42,790 nucleotides of DNA, from NCBI RefSeq assembly GCF_003337735.1, contig NZ_QPJY01000004.1, positions 207,089-249,878 on the forward strand. The letters are read 5' to 3'. The position numbers were made by a program, and so were the translations under genes. Position 1 is the first letter of the stretch. Each line of letters starts with the position of its first letter. The DNA comes from Thioalbus denitrificans. GTDB taxonomy: Bacteria; Pseudomonadota; Gammaproteobacteria; DSM-26407. Under the pieces are notes generated by a model. The model ran no database searches, was not told the origin of the DNA, and was given only the letters and a program-made list of their open reading frames with translations. Below are positions 14,760 through 23,087 of the stretch, in pieces.

Positions 14760-15365
14760 ATGAGTGCGAACCCCCACATTCCCGTTTCCGACCCCGCGGC
14801 GCTGGACGCCTGGTTCGACCGCCGCTTCGAGGAGAAGATGGCCGCGCGCGAGGCCGGCCACGTGCCGTCCATGACCCTGATTGCCACCAAGGGCACCCTG
14901 GACATGGCCTACCCGCCCTTCATCCTCGCCTCCACCGCCGCCGCCCTCGGCTGGGAGGTCTCCATCTTCTTCACCTTCTACGGTTTGGCGCTGCTGAAGA
15001 AGGATCTGGACCTGAAGGTCACCCCGCTGGGCAATCCCGCCATGCCCATGAAGCTCCCGAGCGGCCCGGCGTGGCTGCGCGACCACGAGCTCAACATCCC
15101 CACCGCCCTGATGGCGGCGGTTCCCGGCTTCGAGGGACTGGCCACCGCGATGATGAAGAAGACCCTCAGCAACAAGGGGGTGGCGGCCATCGAGGAGCTA
15201 CGCGAGCTCTGCGTGGAGGCCGACGTGAAGCTGGTGGCCTGCCAGATGACCGTGGATCTGTTCGGCTGGGAGAAGGAGGACTTCATTCCCGGCGTGAGCG
15301 ACTGGGTGGGCGCTGCCAGCTTCCTGCCCACCGCCCTGAAGGCCGACGTCAACCTCTTCGTCTGA
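14760..15365 (+). CDS. dsrE2: DsrE2-like sulfurtransferase
   Basis: A 201-residue DsrE/DsrF/DrsH-like protein. Recognised by MTLIATKGTLDMAYPPFILASTAAA near residue 38 and FFTFYGLALLKK near 70, with Cys151 (ELCVEAD) and Cys161 (KLVACQMTVDLFGW). The second Cys sits in the conserved C-Q-M-T-x-D motif and is the likely sulfur-carrying residue. DsrE2 proteins are often membrane-associated; the hydrophobic stretch at about 55-80 is compatible with this. A GAAGGAG ribosome site precedes the start. With TusA it would move sulfane sulfur in the cytoplasm. Confidence 0.9.
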   Translation: MSANPHIPVSDPAALDAWFDRRFEEKMAAREAGHVPSMTLIATKGTLDMAYPPFILASTAAALGWEVSIFFTFYGLALLKKDLDLKVTPLGNPAMPMKLPSGPAWLRDHELNIPTALMAAVPGFEGLATAMMKKTLSNKGVAAIEELRELCVEADVKLVACQMTVDLFGWEKEDFIPGVSDWVGAASFLPTALKADVNLFV

Positions 15366-15403
15366 ACCGGCGCCAGCGCCCCGGAACCGCGCCCGCCCGG
15401 GGC

Positions 15404-15431
15404 GCCCCCTCCCCTTCGTGCGGGAGGGGGC
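15404..15431. terminator. GC-rich hairpin between convergent dsrE2 and Mqo-like genes
   Basis: A 10-bp perfect stem (GCCCCCTCCC / GGGAGGGGGC) with an 8-nt loop in the 81-bp gap between convergent genes. It has no T tract, so it is probably a shared transcript end rather than a classic intrinsic terminator. Confidence 0.5.
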
Positions 15432-15446
15432 AGTGGCTGCGCCGGA

Positions 15447-16802
15447 TCAGGCCGCCGCGGACAGCTCGCGGCCGCCCAGCAACTCGCGGTTATGGCGGTC
15501 CTCGTCGAACCGGCGCCCGAGATGCCGCACCAGCGCCTCGGCGTTCTGGCGCGCATTGCCGAGGCAGGTGGTGGCGCCCGGCGAGGGCGTGATGCTGAAC
15601 AGCACCCCGTTGCCGGGATTGATCACCGCCTCGCCCAGCATCAACCTGCGGCGGGTACGGTCGATGACCTGCGGGCGCAGGCCGCCGATGCCGTGGGCGT
15701 ACTCCAGCTCGCCCTCACGCAGTGACGGGATGATCTTGCGGGCATCCTCGGCGAACAGACGCCGGCGCAGACCCGGCACCTCGAACAGCATGTTGCGAAT
15801 GATGTAGTTGCGGATGTCACCGTCGCGGAACAGATCCCACAGGGCCGCGGCCACGGCCCGGTCGGGCTTCAGCACGCGCAGGAAGTCGAGGTAGGTGCCC
15901 TTGCGGTAGCGCTCCAGCTTCGGCAGCACCAGGGCGGTGGGACCGAGCCGCGTCCGGCCGGGCACCGCCAGGTCGGGGTCGGCGTGGAGGGCAGCGAAGG
16001 GCAGCTTCGGATTCTGCACCGTGTAGACCTTGCCGCGCATCTCGCGGGGGATGTAGTAGAAGCTGCCGGCCACCGGCAGCAGCCCGTAGTCGAGTCCATG
16101 GCCCATCCCGTGGGCCAGCAGCAGGCTGTGGGCGCCCGCGCAGACCGCGACGCTGCGGGCATGGAAGATACCGTTGTCGGTGCGCACCCCATAGCCGTCA
16201 TCGGCGGCGGTGATTCCAAGCACCCGGTTGTTCAGGAACAGGTCGGTGCGGACCTCCGGCCGGCGCCGGGCCTGCTCCACGAAGGAGGCCGACAGGCCGC
16301 CGTAGTCGATGGCGCACACCTCGTTCAGGGTCCCGCTGGCGAGAATCGGCTCCCGGCGCGGGCGCCCGTCCACCAGGGCCACGTCGGGCTCCACGGTGGC
16401 GATGCGCCGCTCGTCCCACAGCTCCATGTAGGGGAAGACCGCCGAGAATTCGGCATGGCGGCGGGCGATCTGATCCACCTCCGCCTCCCCCACCCCGAGC
16501 ACCATCTTGGGGTAGACGCTCATGTGCCGGCGCGCCTCGGGGACAAGCTCGCCGTAGCGGAGAATCATGTGGGCGATCTGCTTGACCCTGGCCGCCTTCT
16601 CCAGGGTGTAGTTGGTCTCGATGTCGCCGCAATGGAGCGTCTGGCTGTTGGCGCGGGAATTGGAATTGAGCGCCGCGATCCCGTCGTACTTCTCGATGAG
16701 CGCGATGGACTTCACATCGGTGTAGCGAGCCAGCGTGTACATCAGCGCGGTGCCGGATATGCCACCGCCGACGATGATCACCTCATAAGTCTGCCTGCTC
16801 AT
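15447..16802 (-). CDS. FAD-dependent malate:quinone-oxidoreductase-like protein
   Basis: A 451-residue flavoprotein. The N-terminal FAD-binding motif is IIVGGGISGTAL (residues 9-20), followed by an Mqo-like segment IEKYDGIAALNSNSRANSQTLH around 37-58. PGRTRLGPTALVLPKLERY and the C-terminal GGLRPQVIDRT also fit the Mqo/2-hydroxyglutarate dehydrogenase group. There is no membrane segment, so peripheral membrane association is expected. It may oxidise malate or a related 2-hydroxy acid and reduce quinone; substrate not certain. The ATG at 16802 is preceded by GGAGGT at 5 nt, better than the GTG at 16814. Confidence 0.82.
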   Translation of the reverse strand: MSRQTYEVIIVGGGISGTALMYTLARYTDVKSIALIEKYDGIAALNSNSRANSQTLHCGDIETNYTLEKAARVKQIAHMILRYGELVPEARRHMSVYPKMVLGVGEAEVDQIARRHAEFSAVFPYMELWDERRIATVEPDVALVDGRPRREPILASGTLNEVCAIDYGGLSASFVEQARRRPEVRTDLFLNNRVLGITAADDGYGVRTDNGIFHARSVAVCAGAHSLLLAHGMGHGLDYGLLPVAGSFYYIPREMRGKVYTVQNPKLPFAALHADPDLAVPGRTRLGPTALVLPKLERYRKGTYLDFLRVLKPDRAVAAALWDLFRDGDIRNYIIRNMLFEVPGLRRRLFAEDARKIIPSLREGELEYAHGIGGLRPQVIDRTRRRLMLGEAVINPGNGVLFSITPSPGATTCLGNARQNAEALVRHLGRRFDEDRHNRELLGGRELSAAA

Positions 16803-16988
16803 ACGGACCTCCACTCGGCAACGGTTGTGGACGAAGGTTCGCCTCTTTATTTCCTACTGTTCCGCTCAGCTTTGACCGCGATGGAAGCGCAGGATTCCTT
16901 CGCGATTTCCGCTGTTCCATGCGGGAAAACCGAGGCATGCCGGCCGCCCGGTTGTGCCGGGATGCCCGCCGGAATCAGCCCCCGGCGA

Positions 16989-17081
16989 TCAGCCGAAGAG
17001 CCACTGCAGCAGACCGATGGCCAGGGTCGCCACGGCCAGGCAGAGAAGGCAGGCGAGCAGGAGCTTGAGGGGAGTTGTCAC
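16989..17081 (-). CDS. Possible 30-residue single-span membrane protein
   Basis: A GTG-started frame encoding MTTPLKLLLACLLCLAVATL and ten more residues, ending QWLFG. Almost the whole peptide is one hydrophobic helix. No strong ribosome site is visible and no family is recognised. It sits in the long gap upstream of the Mqo-like gene. Low confidence; a chance frame is possible. Confidence 0.3.
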   Translation of the reverse strand: MTTPLKLLLACLLCLAVATLAIGLLQWLFG

Positions 17082-17238
17082 GAGACCACACCGTTTGACG
17101 GGATCACCGTGCGTCAGCATCGCCCCAGGAGGTCGGACGAGGCAACCTCGGAATGGGGGGCGACGGGATGCCGGCGTGTCTCTCCCACGGCGCCTGCTGC
17201 AGCGCAGCACGAATAATACCGCAATATTAATGCAATGC

Positions 17239-17266
17239 AAAAAAAACGGCCCGCCCATGGCGGACC
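17239..17266 (-). terminator. Strong intrinsic terminator without an upstream gene
   Basis: On the minus strand GGTCCGCC-ATG-GGCGGGCC forms an 8-bp stem (one G-T pair) followed by G and eight T. No protein gene ends here; see the candidate small RNA. Confidence 0.75.
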
Positions 17267-17347
17267 GAATCAGATCACAACATCGGAAGAATGAAACGAC
17301 GGCAGATTAACCCTGGTGACACGCGAGCGAATTGACCTGCCTCAAGT
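17239..17347 (-). ncRNA. Candidate small RNA ending at the 17239 terminator
   Basis: The terminator at 17239-17266 needs a transcript from the minus strand, but no coding frame with a ribosome site leads into it. About 90 bp upstream lies an A/T-rich stretch (17345-17380) with TAAAAT at 17354-17359 as a possible -10; the -35 is poor. The predicted RNA is about 110 nt. The 5' end is a guess. Confidence 0.4.
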
Positions 17348-17460
17348 GATACGATTTTATTAATTAATCATTTATTCATGTTTCACCTTGTCGGCTGCAG
17401 ACCGTGCGACAGCGGCAGCCGGAGGCCCATCCACCGGCCATAACGATATCGATCAGGAAT

Positions 17461-17490
17461 AAAAAAACCCGCGCATGGGACGCGCGGGTT
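17461..17490 (-). terminator. Second strong intrinsic terminator on minus strand
   Basis: Stem AACCCGCGC (17466-17474) with its complement at 17482-17490, a 7-nt loop, and a T tract on the minus strand at 17461-17465. A 61-codon frame of doubtful status ends at its base. Confidence 0.8.
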
Positions 17491-17675
17491 CAAAAGGACT
17501 GCCAGATGGAGGATAGACCGTGATGGTCTGGAAACGATGCTACAGCGGCCGTCATTCCGTTGGCGATGACAATCCGCAATGGGCCCATTGATCGATCAGA
17601 ATGAGCCTTGGGCGGCCAGGGAAAACAATGTGGACAGTTGAATAGACCCGAATGACCCACGGCGGGATGCAGCAT
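17490..17675 (-). CDS. Doubtful 61-residue ORF or small RNA before terminator
   Basis: ATG at 17675 has GGGGAG 5 nt upstream, and the stop codon sits in the base of the 17461 terminator. The product has CPHC near residue 16 and no recognised family. Third-position GC is far lower than in neighbouring genes, so this may be a non-coding transcript of about 180-250 nt instead. Both readings need expression data. Confidence 0.28.
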   Translation of the reverse strand: MLHPAVGHSGLFNCPHCFPWPPKAHSDRSMGPLRIVIANGMTAAVASFPDHHGLSSIWQSF

Positions 17676-17812
17676 AGCCACTCCCCGTCTGGTCGGGAAT
17701 CCTGACAGGGACAAACCTCCGAGGTGCGGAGAAATGATTGTCAACAACTATCGCTCAGATAACAAAGAACGATTTCATCTATCTATCAGCACTCGATAAA
17801 GTACATCCCAAG

Positions 17813-17872
17813 CCAGTAACCAGTAACCAGTAACCAGTAACCAGTAACCAGTAACCAGTAACCAGTAACCAG
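17813..17872 (+). repeat. 7-bp tandem repeat in the peroxiredoxin leader
   Basis: Eight perfect copies of CCAGTAA plus a partial ninth (CCAG), ending directly before the GAGAGG ribosome site of the peroxiredoxin gene. Perfect copies indicate recent slippage; copy number could vary and alter leader length. The unit (complement TTACTGG) resembles the GGCAACT array near glnS (complement AGTTGCC), both fitting TTRCYRG. Confidence 0.95.
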
Positions 17873-17885
17873 AGAGGACACCATC

Positions 17886-18536
17886 ATGCAAGAGCTCAAC
17901 AACGCCGCACCGTCCATGCCCCGTCTCAACGAGCGCGCTCCGGAGTTCGAGGCCCCCACCACCCACGGCATCAGGAAGCTCTCCGACTACGAAGGCAAGT
18001 GGCTGGTGCTCTTCTCCCACCCGGCGGACTTCACCCCGGTTTGCACCACCGAGTTCGTCGCCTTCTCCCGGGCCCATGAACAGTTCCAGGCGCTCAATTG
18101 CGAACTGCTGGGGCTGTCCATCGACAGCACCTTCTCCCACATCGCCTGGGAGCGGAACATCAAGGAGAAGTTCGGCGAGGAGATCCGCTTCCCCATCATC
18201 GCCGACCTCTCCATGCAGGTGGCCAGGGCCTACGGCATGATCCAGCCCGGGGCCAGCGACACCTCCGCGGTGCGCGCCACCTTCATCATCGACCCCAAGG
18301 GGGTGCTGCGGGCCATGGTCTACTACCCCATGTCCAACGGCCGCTCGATTCCGGAGTTCCTGCGCCTGGTCATGGCGCTGCAGACCTCCGACGAGCACGG
18401 CGTGGCCACCCCCGAGGGCTGGCAGCCCGGCGACAAGGTCATCGTGCCGCCGCCGGCCACCGCCGCGCAGGCCGCGGCCCGCGAGGCCGAGGGCTACGAG
18501 TGCACCGACTGGTACTTCTGCAAGAAGGCTGTCTGA
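17886..18536 (+). CDS. Prx6-type peroxiredoxin
   Basis: A 216-residue AhpC/TSA-superfamily peroxidase that reduces H2O2 and organic peroxides in the cytoplasm. The active-site motif FSHPADFTPVCTTEF puts the peroxidatic Cys at residue 53. The Prx6-like C-terminal arm contains VRATFIIDPKG and YYPMSNGRS, and two more Cys lie at 206 and 212 (YECTDWYFCKK), as in the archaeal/bacterial 2-Cys members of this group. A GAGAGG ribosome site lies 10 nt upstream. The leader carries the 7-bp tandem repeat. A GC hairpin follows the stop. Confidence 0.95.
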   Translation: MQELNNAAPSMPRLNERAPEFEAPTTHGIRKLSDYEGKWLVLFSHPADFTPVCTTEFVAFSRAHEQFQALNCELLGLSIDSTFSHIAWERNIKEKFGEEIRFPIIADLSMQVARAYGMIQPGASDTSAVRATFIIDPKGVLRAMVYYPMSNGRSIPEFLRLVMALQTSDEHGVATPEGWQPGDKVIVPPPATAAQAAAREAEGYECTDWYFCKKAV

Positions 18537-18558
18537 AGCACCGGCAGTGAGCCGATCC

Positions 18559-18588
18559 ACGGGCGCGGGGCGCGAGCCCCGCGCCCGT
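18559..18588 (+). terminator. Hairpin after the peroxiredoxin gene
   Basis: GGGCGCGGGG and its complement (18561-18570 / 18577-18586) with a 6-nt loop, extended by flanking AC/GT pairing and followed by TTCTGT. Located about 25 bp after the stop. The T tract is weak. Confidence 0.6.
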
Positions 18589-18627
18589 TCTGTCCAACGA
18601 AAACGTCACTCGAAGGCCCCACCCTCC

Positions 18628-19104
18628 ATGAACATTGGTGAGATCACGTTGCGCAGGGCCTCGGCCGATGACCTCGCCGCCATCAACCGGGTGATCGAGG
18701 CCGCCATCATGGGCTGGCAGCTGCCCGAGCGGGTGAAGCGCCTGTCACTGCCGGCCTACCGCTACGCGGTCCATGACCTGGAGAACCTGGTGGTAGGCGA
18801 GGCGGCGGAACGGGGCATCGTGGCGGTCGCCGCCTGGGAGCCGGCCGGGCCCGTTGACGCGCCCGCGGGCATGCAGGCGCTGCTCCTGCACGGCCTCTAT
18901 GTCCTGCCCCCATGCCAGGGCAGCGGGCTTGGATCCCGGCTTCTGGTCGCCGCCGAGCGCAGGGCACGGGAAGGCGGCTTCGACGGCCTGCTGGTGAAGG
19001 CGCAGGCGGAGGCCGCAGGCTTCTTCGCGGCCCGGGGCATGGTGCGGCTGGCGGTGGAGAACCCCCGACGGGACTATGCCCGGAGGTACTGGAAGCGGGT
19101 GTGA
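18628..19104 (+). CDS. GNAT-family N-acetyltransferase
   Basis: A 158-residue GNAT protein. It begins with ITLRRASADDLAAINRVIEAA, typical of the family N-terminus. The acetyl-CoA loop is PPCQGSGLGSRLLVAAERRA at about residues 92-111 (Q-x-x-G-x-G). The end has AEAAGFFAARGM, the family beta5-alpha4 region. The acceptor substrate is unknown. An in-frame GTG at 18547 would add a basic tail overlapping the peroxiredoxin terminator, so ATG 18628 was chosen. Confidence 0.88.
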   Translation: MNIGEITLRRASADDLAAINRVIEAAIMGWQLPERVKRLSLPAYRYAVHDLENLVVGEAAERGIVAVAAWEPAGPVDAPAGMQALLLHGLYVLPPCQGSGLGSRLLVAAERRAREGGFDGLLVKAQAEAAGFFAARGMVRLAVENPRRDYARRYWKRV

Positions 19105-19303
19105 TGCTCCGATGTGCGGGAAACCCGCGCCGGCCGGCCCGCAGGCGGACACCGAAGGATGCGCCGTGCGTACCTGGAGCGCCGCTCTGCAGGCGCCTGA
19201 ACGAGGGTATCCTGGCGGAGAACCGCTCACAGTGCGCGCGGGGATGCCGCGGGGTGCAACAGTGGAGCAGGAAGGAGGTGTTGGCATCCGCGGGCGCGGA
19301 AAA

Positions 19304-19379
19304 TGGCGTCCCCTAGGGGAGTCGAACCCCTGTCGCCGCCGTGAAAGGGCGGTGTCCTAGGCCTCTAGACGAAGGGGAC
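19304..19379 (-). tRNA. tRNA-Glu (anticodon TTC)
   Basis: 76 nt including an encoded CCA. Acceptor arm GTCCCCT pairs with AGGGGAC. The anticodon stem CCGCC encloses CTTTCAC, giving anticodon TTC. The T arm has GTTCGAA. Cotranscribed after tRNA-Ala, with 51 bp between them containing a GC-rich hairpin (about 19400-19423). Confidence 0.97.
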
Positions 19380-19430
19380 GTTGTACCGCTTCAACACGAC
19401 GGGGGCCGGCTAGGCCGGCCCCCTGAAACT

Positions 19431-19506
<76 letters not shown>

Positions 19507-19523
19507 GTAGCGTTGAGGCGCGC

Positions 19524-19552
19524 ATTATGGTCCAGCTTTTTAGGGCTGTCAA
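19524..19552 (-). promoter_or_regulatory. Sigma-70 promoter of the tRNA unit with GC discriminator
   Basis: On the minus strand: TTGACA (19547-19552), 17-nt spacer, CATAAT (19524-19529), then GCGCGCC. A perfect -35, a 5/6 -10 and a GC-rich discriminator are the hallmarks of stringently controlled stable-RNA promoters. Predicted start is near 19517. Confidence 0.88.
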
Positions 19553-19696
19553 CCCTCTCCATGACCGCCCGGCGACCGTTTCCGATCGCCCGCCGCGGAC
19601 GGGTCTCCGCGGCGCCAAGGGACCGCGCGGTGCGGATTGCAGCCCTGTGCGGACGGCGCCGCATCCCGTCCCCGGACTTCTCCGCAGACGCCGGGA

Positions 19697-20113
19697 TCAG
19701 TGGTCCGTGCCAGCGTAGATCCACAGGGGCGTGGTGCCGCCGGCGCGCTCGAAGCCGCAGCGGCGGTAGAACTCCACCGCCCCGCCGTCGGCCACCAGCA
19801 GCTGCTGGTGGAAGCCGCGGTAACGGGCCATGAGCCGCTCCACCAGCCGCCGACCGATGCCCCGCCCCTGGTAGTCGGGGTGCACCAGCAGGTGGGGGTA
19901 GTAGACCACCAGGTGGCCGTCGGACAGGGCATTGCCCAGCCCCACCAGCCGCTCCCCGTCCCAGGCGGTCACCAGGGCGTCGGAGTTGAGCAGGCCCAGC
20001 CGCAGCCGCTCGGGCTTCTCCGCCGCCGACCAGCCGACAGCGCGGTAGAGGGCCACCAGCGCCGCCGCGTCCGGCTCCGCCGACTCGCGGTAGACGATTT
20101 TCCCGTTGCCCAT
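19697..20113 (-). CDS. GNAT-family N-acetyltransferase
   Basis: A 138-residue GNAT protein. Core motif [25 protein letters not shown] contains the acetyl-CoA loop Q-G-R-G-I-G. The C-terminal [17 protein letters not shown] matches the family N-x2-A-x2-F-Y-x2-x-G-F pattern. Upstream residues [18 protein letters not shown] fit the short ElaA/YpeA-like single-domain group. Substrate unknown. Divergent from fbp; the start is supported by an AGGAGG-type site about 10 nt upstream. Confidence 0.9.
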   Translation of the reverse strand: MGNGKIVYRESAEPDAAALVALYRAVGWSAAEKPERLRLGLLNSDALVTAWDGERLVGLGNALSDGHLVVYYPHLLVHPDYQGRGIGRRLVERLMARYRGFHQQLLVADGGAVEFYRRCGFERAGGTTPLWIYAGTDH

Positions 20114-20301
20114 CAGCCTCCTCTCCCGGTGAAAACAGACTCCGCGCCAGTGTAACCGCCCGTCGCGACGCCTGCCCGCGCCGCCGGCGGCGGAACCGGC
20201 ATTTATCAGTTTTTCATGATTTTGTGATAGATTGCCGCCCTCAATTTTCAGCGCGCCTCCAGAGCGTGTCCGTTACACAGCCGAGAGATTCGAGGTTCCC
20301 C

Positions 20302-21336
20302 ATGCACGACAACCGCACCACCCTCACCCAGTTCCTCATCGAGGAGCAGCGCCACATCGCCGGGGCCACCGGCGACTTCACTTCCCTGCTCAACGACATC
20401 GTCACCGCGTGCAAGGTCATCTCCAGCATGGTGAACCACGGCGAGCTGATGGGGGTGCTGGGTCAGGCCGGCAGCGAGAACGTGCAGGGCGAGGACCAGA
20501 AGAAGCTGGACGTCATCTCCAACGAGGTGTTCCTGAAGACCAACGAGTGGGCCGGCCACCTGGCCGCGATGGCCTCCGAGGAGATGGAGGCGGTCTATCC
20601 GATCCCGTCCCACTACCCGAAGGGCAAGTACCTGCTCACCTTCGATCCCCTGGACGGGTCCTCCAACATCGACGTGAACGTCTCCGTGGGCACCATCTTC
20701 TCCATCCTGCGCTGCAAGGGAAACTGCGTGAACCCCACCGCCGAGGACTTCCTCCAGCGCGGCACCGAGCAGGTGTGCGCCGGCTACGCCCTCTACGGCC
20801 CTTCCACCATGATGGTAATCACCACGGGCAACGGGGTGAACGGCTTCACCCTGGACCAGAACATCGGCGAGTTCATCCTCACCCACCCGAGGATGACCAT
20901 CCCCGCCGCCACCCGGGAGTTCGCCGTCAACGCCTCCAACATGCGCTTCTGGGAGCCGCCGGTGCGCCGCTACGTGGAGGAGTGCCTGGCCGGCAGGGAG
21001 GGTCCGCGCGGGGAGGACTTCAACATGCGCTGGATCGCCTCCATGGTGGCGGAAGTGCACCGCATCCTCACCCGCGGCGGCCTGTTCACCTACCCCTACG
21101 ACGCCAAGATGCAGGCCAGGGGGCTGGAGGGGAAACTGCGGCTCATGTACGAGGCCAACCCCATGGCCTTCATCGTGGAGCAGGCCGGCGGTGCCGCCTC
21201 CACCGGTCGCCACCGCATCCTCGACATCCAGCCCTCCAGCCTGCACCAGCGTGTACCGGTGATCCTGGGTTCGAAGGAGGAGGTGGAGCGGCTGGCCGCC
21301 TACCACGCGGAGCACGACCGCGGGCAGGCGGCCTGA
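20302..21336 (+). CDS. fbp: Fructose-1,6-bisphosphatase class I
   Basis: Hydrolyses fructose 1,6-bisphosphate to fructose 6-phosphate in gluconeogenesis and the Calvin cycle. The 344-residue length is typical. The metal-binding motif [11 protein letters not shown] at 114-124, the GEDQKKLD region near 63 and [11 protein letters not shown] late in the protein are diagnostic. GAGG lies 7 nt before ATG 20302. It stands alone, with no other Calvin-cycle gene adjacent. With the class I aldolase at 37.4 kb it supports active hexose synthesis. Confidence 0.97.
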   Translation: MHDNRTTLTQFLIEEQRHIAGATGDFTSLLNDIVTACKVISSMVNHGELMGVLGQAGSENVQGEDQKKLDVISNEVFLKTNEWAGHLAAMASEEMEAVYPIPSHYPKGKYLLTFDPLDGSSNIDVNVSVGTIFSILRCKGNCVNPTAEDFLQRGTEQVCAGYALYGPSTMMVITTGNGVNGFTLDQNIGEFILTHPRMTIPAATREFAVNASNMRFWEPPVRRYVEECLAGREGPRGEDFNMRWIASMVAEVHRILTRGGLFTYPYDAKMQARGLEGKLRLMYEANPMAFIVEQAGGAASTGRHRILDIQPSSLHQRVPVILGSKEEVERLAAYHAEHDRGQAA

Positions 21337-21428
21337 GCCCTGCCGCGACCGGCGGCGGCCGCGCGCCCCCCGGTCGCGGCTCATCCGCAATCCGGCGCCA
21401 GGACCGCGGCCGAACCGGGCGCCGCGCC

Positions 21429-22394
21429 CTACGGCCGCTCGTGACGCCGGAAAAAGGCCCAGATCGCCTCCGCCCCGTCGAAGTCGTTGTTCTTGCGCCC
21501 CAGCAGCCGGGGCAGCTCCGGCGTGTCGCTGCCGGGGAAGTGGTGCCCGCCCCCATCCACCCGGTACAGGATCACCTCGCAGCCGTTGTCCGGATTGGTG
21601 TAGCGGATCACCTCCACCCGGCTCCCGTCGCGGGCGTCCCGGTCGGGCAGGCGGGTGAGCGTGGGTACCGGCCGACAGTGGTTGTGCGCCACCCAGAACC
21701 GGACCGTGTCCGGGGTGGAGGCCACCTCGCCGCGGCTCTGGCGGAGGATGGTCACCGCTCCGCCCGCCCACGGCACCAGGGGATCCCCGGTGCCGTTCAT
21801 CACCAGCACCGGCAGCGGGGCATCCGGCCGGCAGCTCCGCAGCACCTCGAGCGGCATGGCGGCGATCACCGGCGCAATGGCGGCCAGGCGCCGGCCGAGT
21901 TCGCAGCCGAGCCGCAGGGTCATCATGCCGCCGTTGGAGAGCCCGGTGACATAGACCCGGCGCGGATCCCCCCGGTAGCGCCGGAGCACCGTGTCGATGA
22001 GGCCGGCGATGAAGCCCACGTCGTCCACCGCCGCGCTCTCCCGCCCCTGCCGGAAGGTCGGCCCCCGCCCGTCGTTCCAGCGCGCCCCGACACCGTTGGG
22101 GTAGACGGCGATGAATCCCTCCCGATCCGCGATCCGGTTGTAGCTGGTGCGCCGCGCCAGGTCGTCGCCGGCCGTCCGGCCGCCGCCATGGAGCACAATG
22201 ACCACCGGCCGCCGTTCCGGCCGGGCCGCGCCGGCGGGCAGATGGAGATAGTAGCTTCGCTCCCTGCCGTCGTGGACGAGGGTGTGGAGCGAGAGCCCGG
22301 CGTCGCGCGCCGCGGTGGCGCACACCGGCGCCAGGCAAAGGAGCGTGGCCAGGGCGGCCGCCCAGCGGCTGACACGCGGATTGATTCCCTTCAT
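21429..22394 (-). CDS. Secreted PHB-depolymerase/LpqC-like esterase
   Basis: A 321-residue alpha/beta-hydrolase with an N-terminal Sec signal (about 1-29). The oxyanion segment is VIVLHGGGRTAGDD (65-78). The nucleophile is Ser153 in GLSNGG, the acid Asp204 in NGTGDPLVPW, and the base His284/285 in GGGHHFPG, so the triad is complete. The closest family is the extracellular poly(3-hydroxybutyrate) depolymerase/feruloyl-esterase-like group. ATG 22394 was chosen because GGGAGG precedes it and a signal peptide begins there. Extracellular or periplasmic ester hydrolysis is expected; the substrate is not proven. Confidence 0.9.
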   Translation of the reverse strand: MKGINPRVSRWAAALATLLCLAPVCATAARDAGLSLHTLVHDGRERSYYLHLPAGAARPERRPVVIVLHGGGRTAGDDLARRTSYNRIADREGFIAVYPNGVGARWNDGRGPTFRQGRESAAVDDVGFIAGLIDTVLRRYRGDPRRVYVTGLSNGGMMTLRLGCELGRRLAAIAPVIAAMPLEVLRSCRPDAPLPVLVMNGTGDPLVPWAGGAVTILRQSRGEVASTPDTVRFWVAHNHCRPVPTLTRLPDRDARDGSRVEVIRYTNPDNGCEVILYRVDGGGHHFPGSDTPELPRLLGRKNNDFDGAEAIWAFFRRHERP

Positions 22395-22457
22395 CACCAG
22401 CGCCTCCCGGGTTCCGGGCGGACCCGGCGCACGAGCCCGCCCGCCGCACTCAGCCAC

Positions 22458-23087
22458 TCAATCGATCGCCCGCACCGCGGCGCAGCGGTCCTCCGGCTCC
22501 TCGATGCCGAGAATCGGGTACATGTAGGCCCGCTCGCAGGGCTGTCTCTGCTCCAGCAGTTCCAGGAAACCGGCCGCATCCAGGCCATCGGCAGCGGAAT
22601 CCGGGCGGCGGATGGGCAGCGCGGCATCGGCACCGCCGTCCAGGACCCGCTCCAGGTAAACCCGGTCGTTGAACAGGATTGCCTCGTGCAGCGCCGTCAT
22701 GCCTTCGAAGTAGGCATCGACCGCCTCGCCACGGGCGATGAAGTGGCCGATCAGCTCATGCAGGCGCTCGTCGCCCGCCACCGAGCCGCCCAGCCCCCTC
22801 CCCGCCCACAGGATCATCGGCATGTCGCAGACGGCCATCTCCCTGCGGAAGCCCGTGCAGCGTCCGTAGAAGAGCTCCGTGTTCTCCAGCAGCCAGACGG
22901 CATTCCCCGGCGTCAGCAGGCTGAGGGTCCGTCCGGTGTCCAGGGGGTTGCGGGTGAATCCGGAGTCATCACTTCCCGCGAGCGTCACCAGGCCATGGGC
23001 ATCACCGGCCCACTCCCAGGTCCGGTAGAGAGCGTAGGACAGGTAGAGGGCAAGCCCCAGCAGGACCAGCAGCAGCAGTCGTCTCAT
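22458..23087 (-). CDS. Unknown single-span protein with ankyrin-like segment
   Basis: A 209-residue protein with an N-terminal membrane anchor (residues 4-22) and a soluble, probably periplasmic domain. No firm family match. A segment around GMTALHEAILFNDRVYLERVLDGGADA is a good ankyrin repeat; only one clear copy is visible. Four or more Cys in the soluble part (GRCTG, AVCDM, QPCERA, EDRCAA) suggest disulfides. Its ATG overlaps the stop of the upstream gene (ATGA), so the two are coupled and likely function together. Confidence 0.75.
   Translation of the reverse strand: MRRLLLLVLLGLALYLSYALYRTWEWAGDAHGLVTLAGSDDSGFTRNPLDTGRTLSLLTPGNAVWLLENTELFYGRCTGFRREMAVCDMPMILWAGRGLGGSVAGDERLHELIGHFIARGEAVDAYFEGMTALHEAILFNDRVYLERVLDGGADAALPIRRPDSAADGLDAAGFLELLEQRQPCERAYMYPILGIEEPEDRCAAVRAID

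Noticed and set aside
17813-17872. Tandem repeat considered as a CRISPR array
   Set aside because: The unit is only 7 bp with no spacers and no cas genes nearby.
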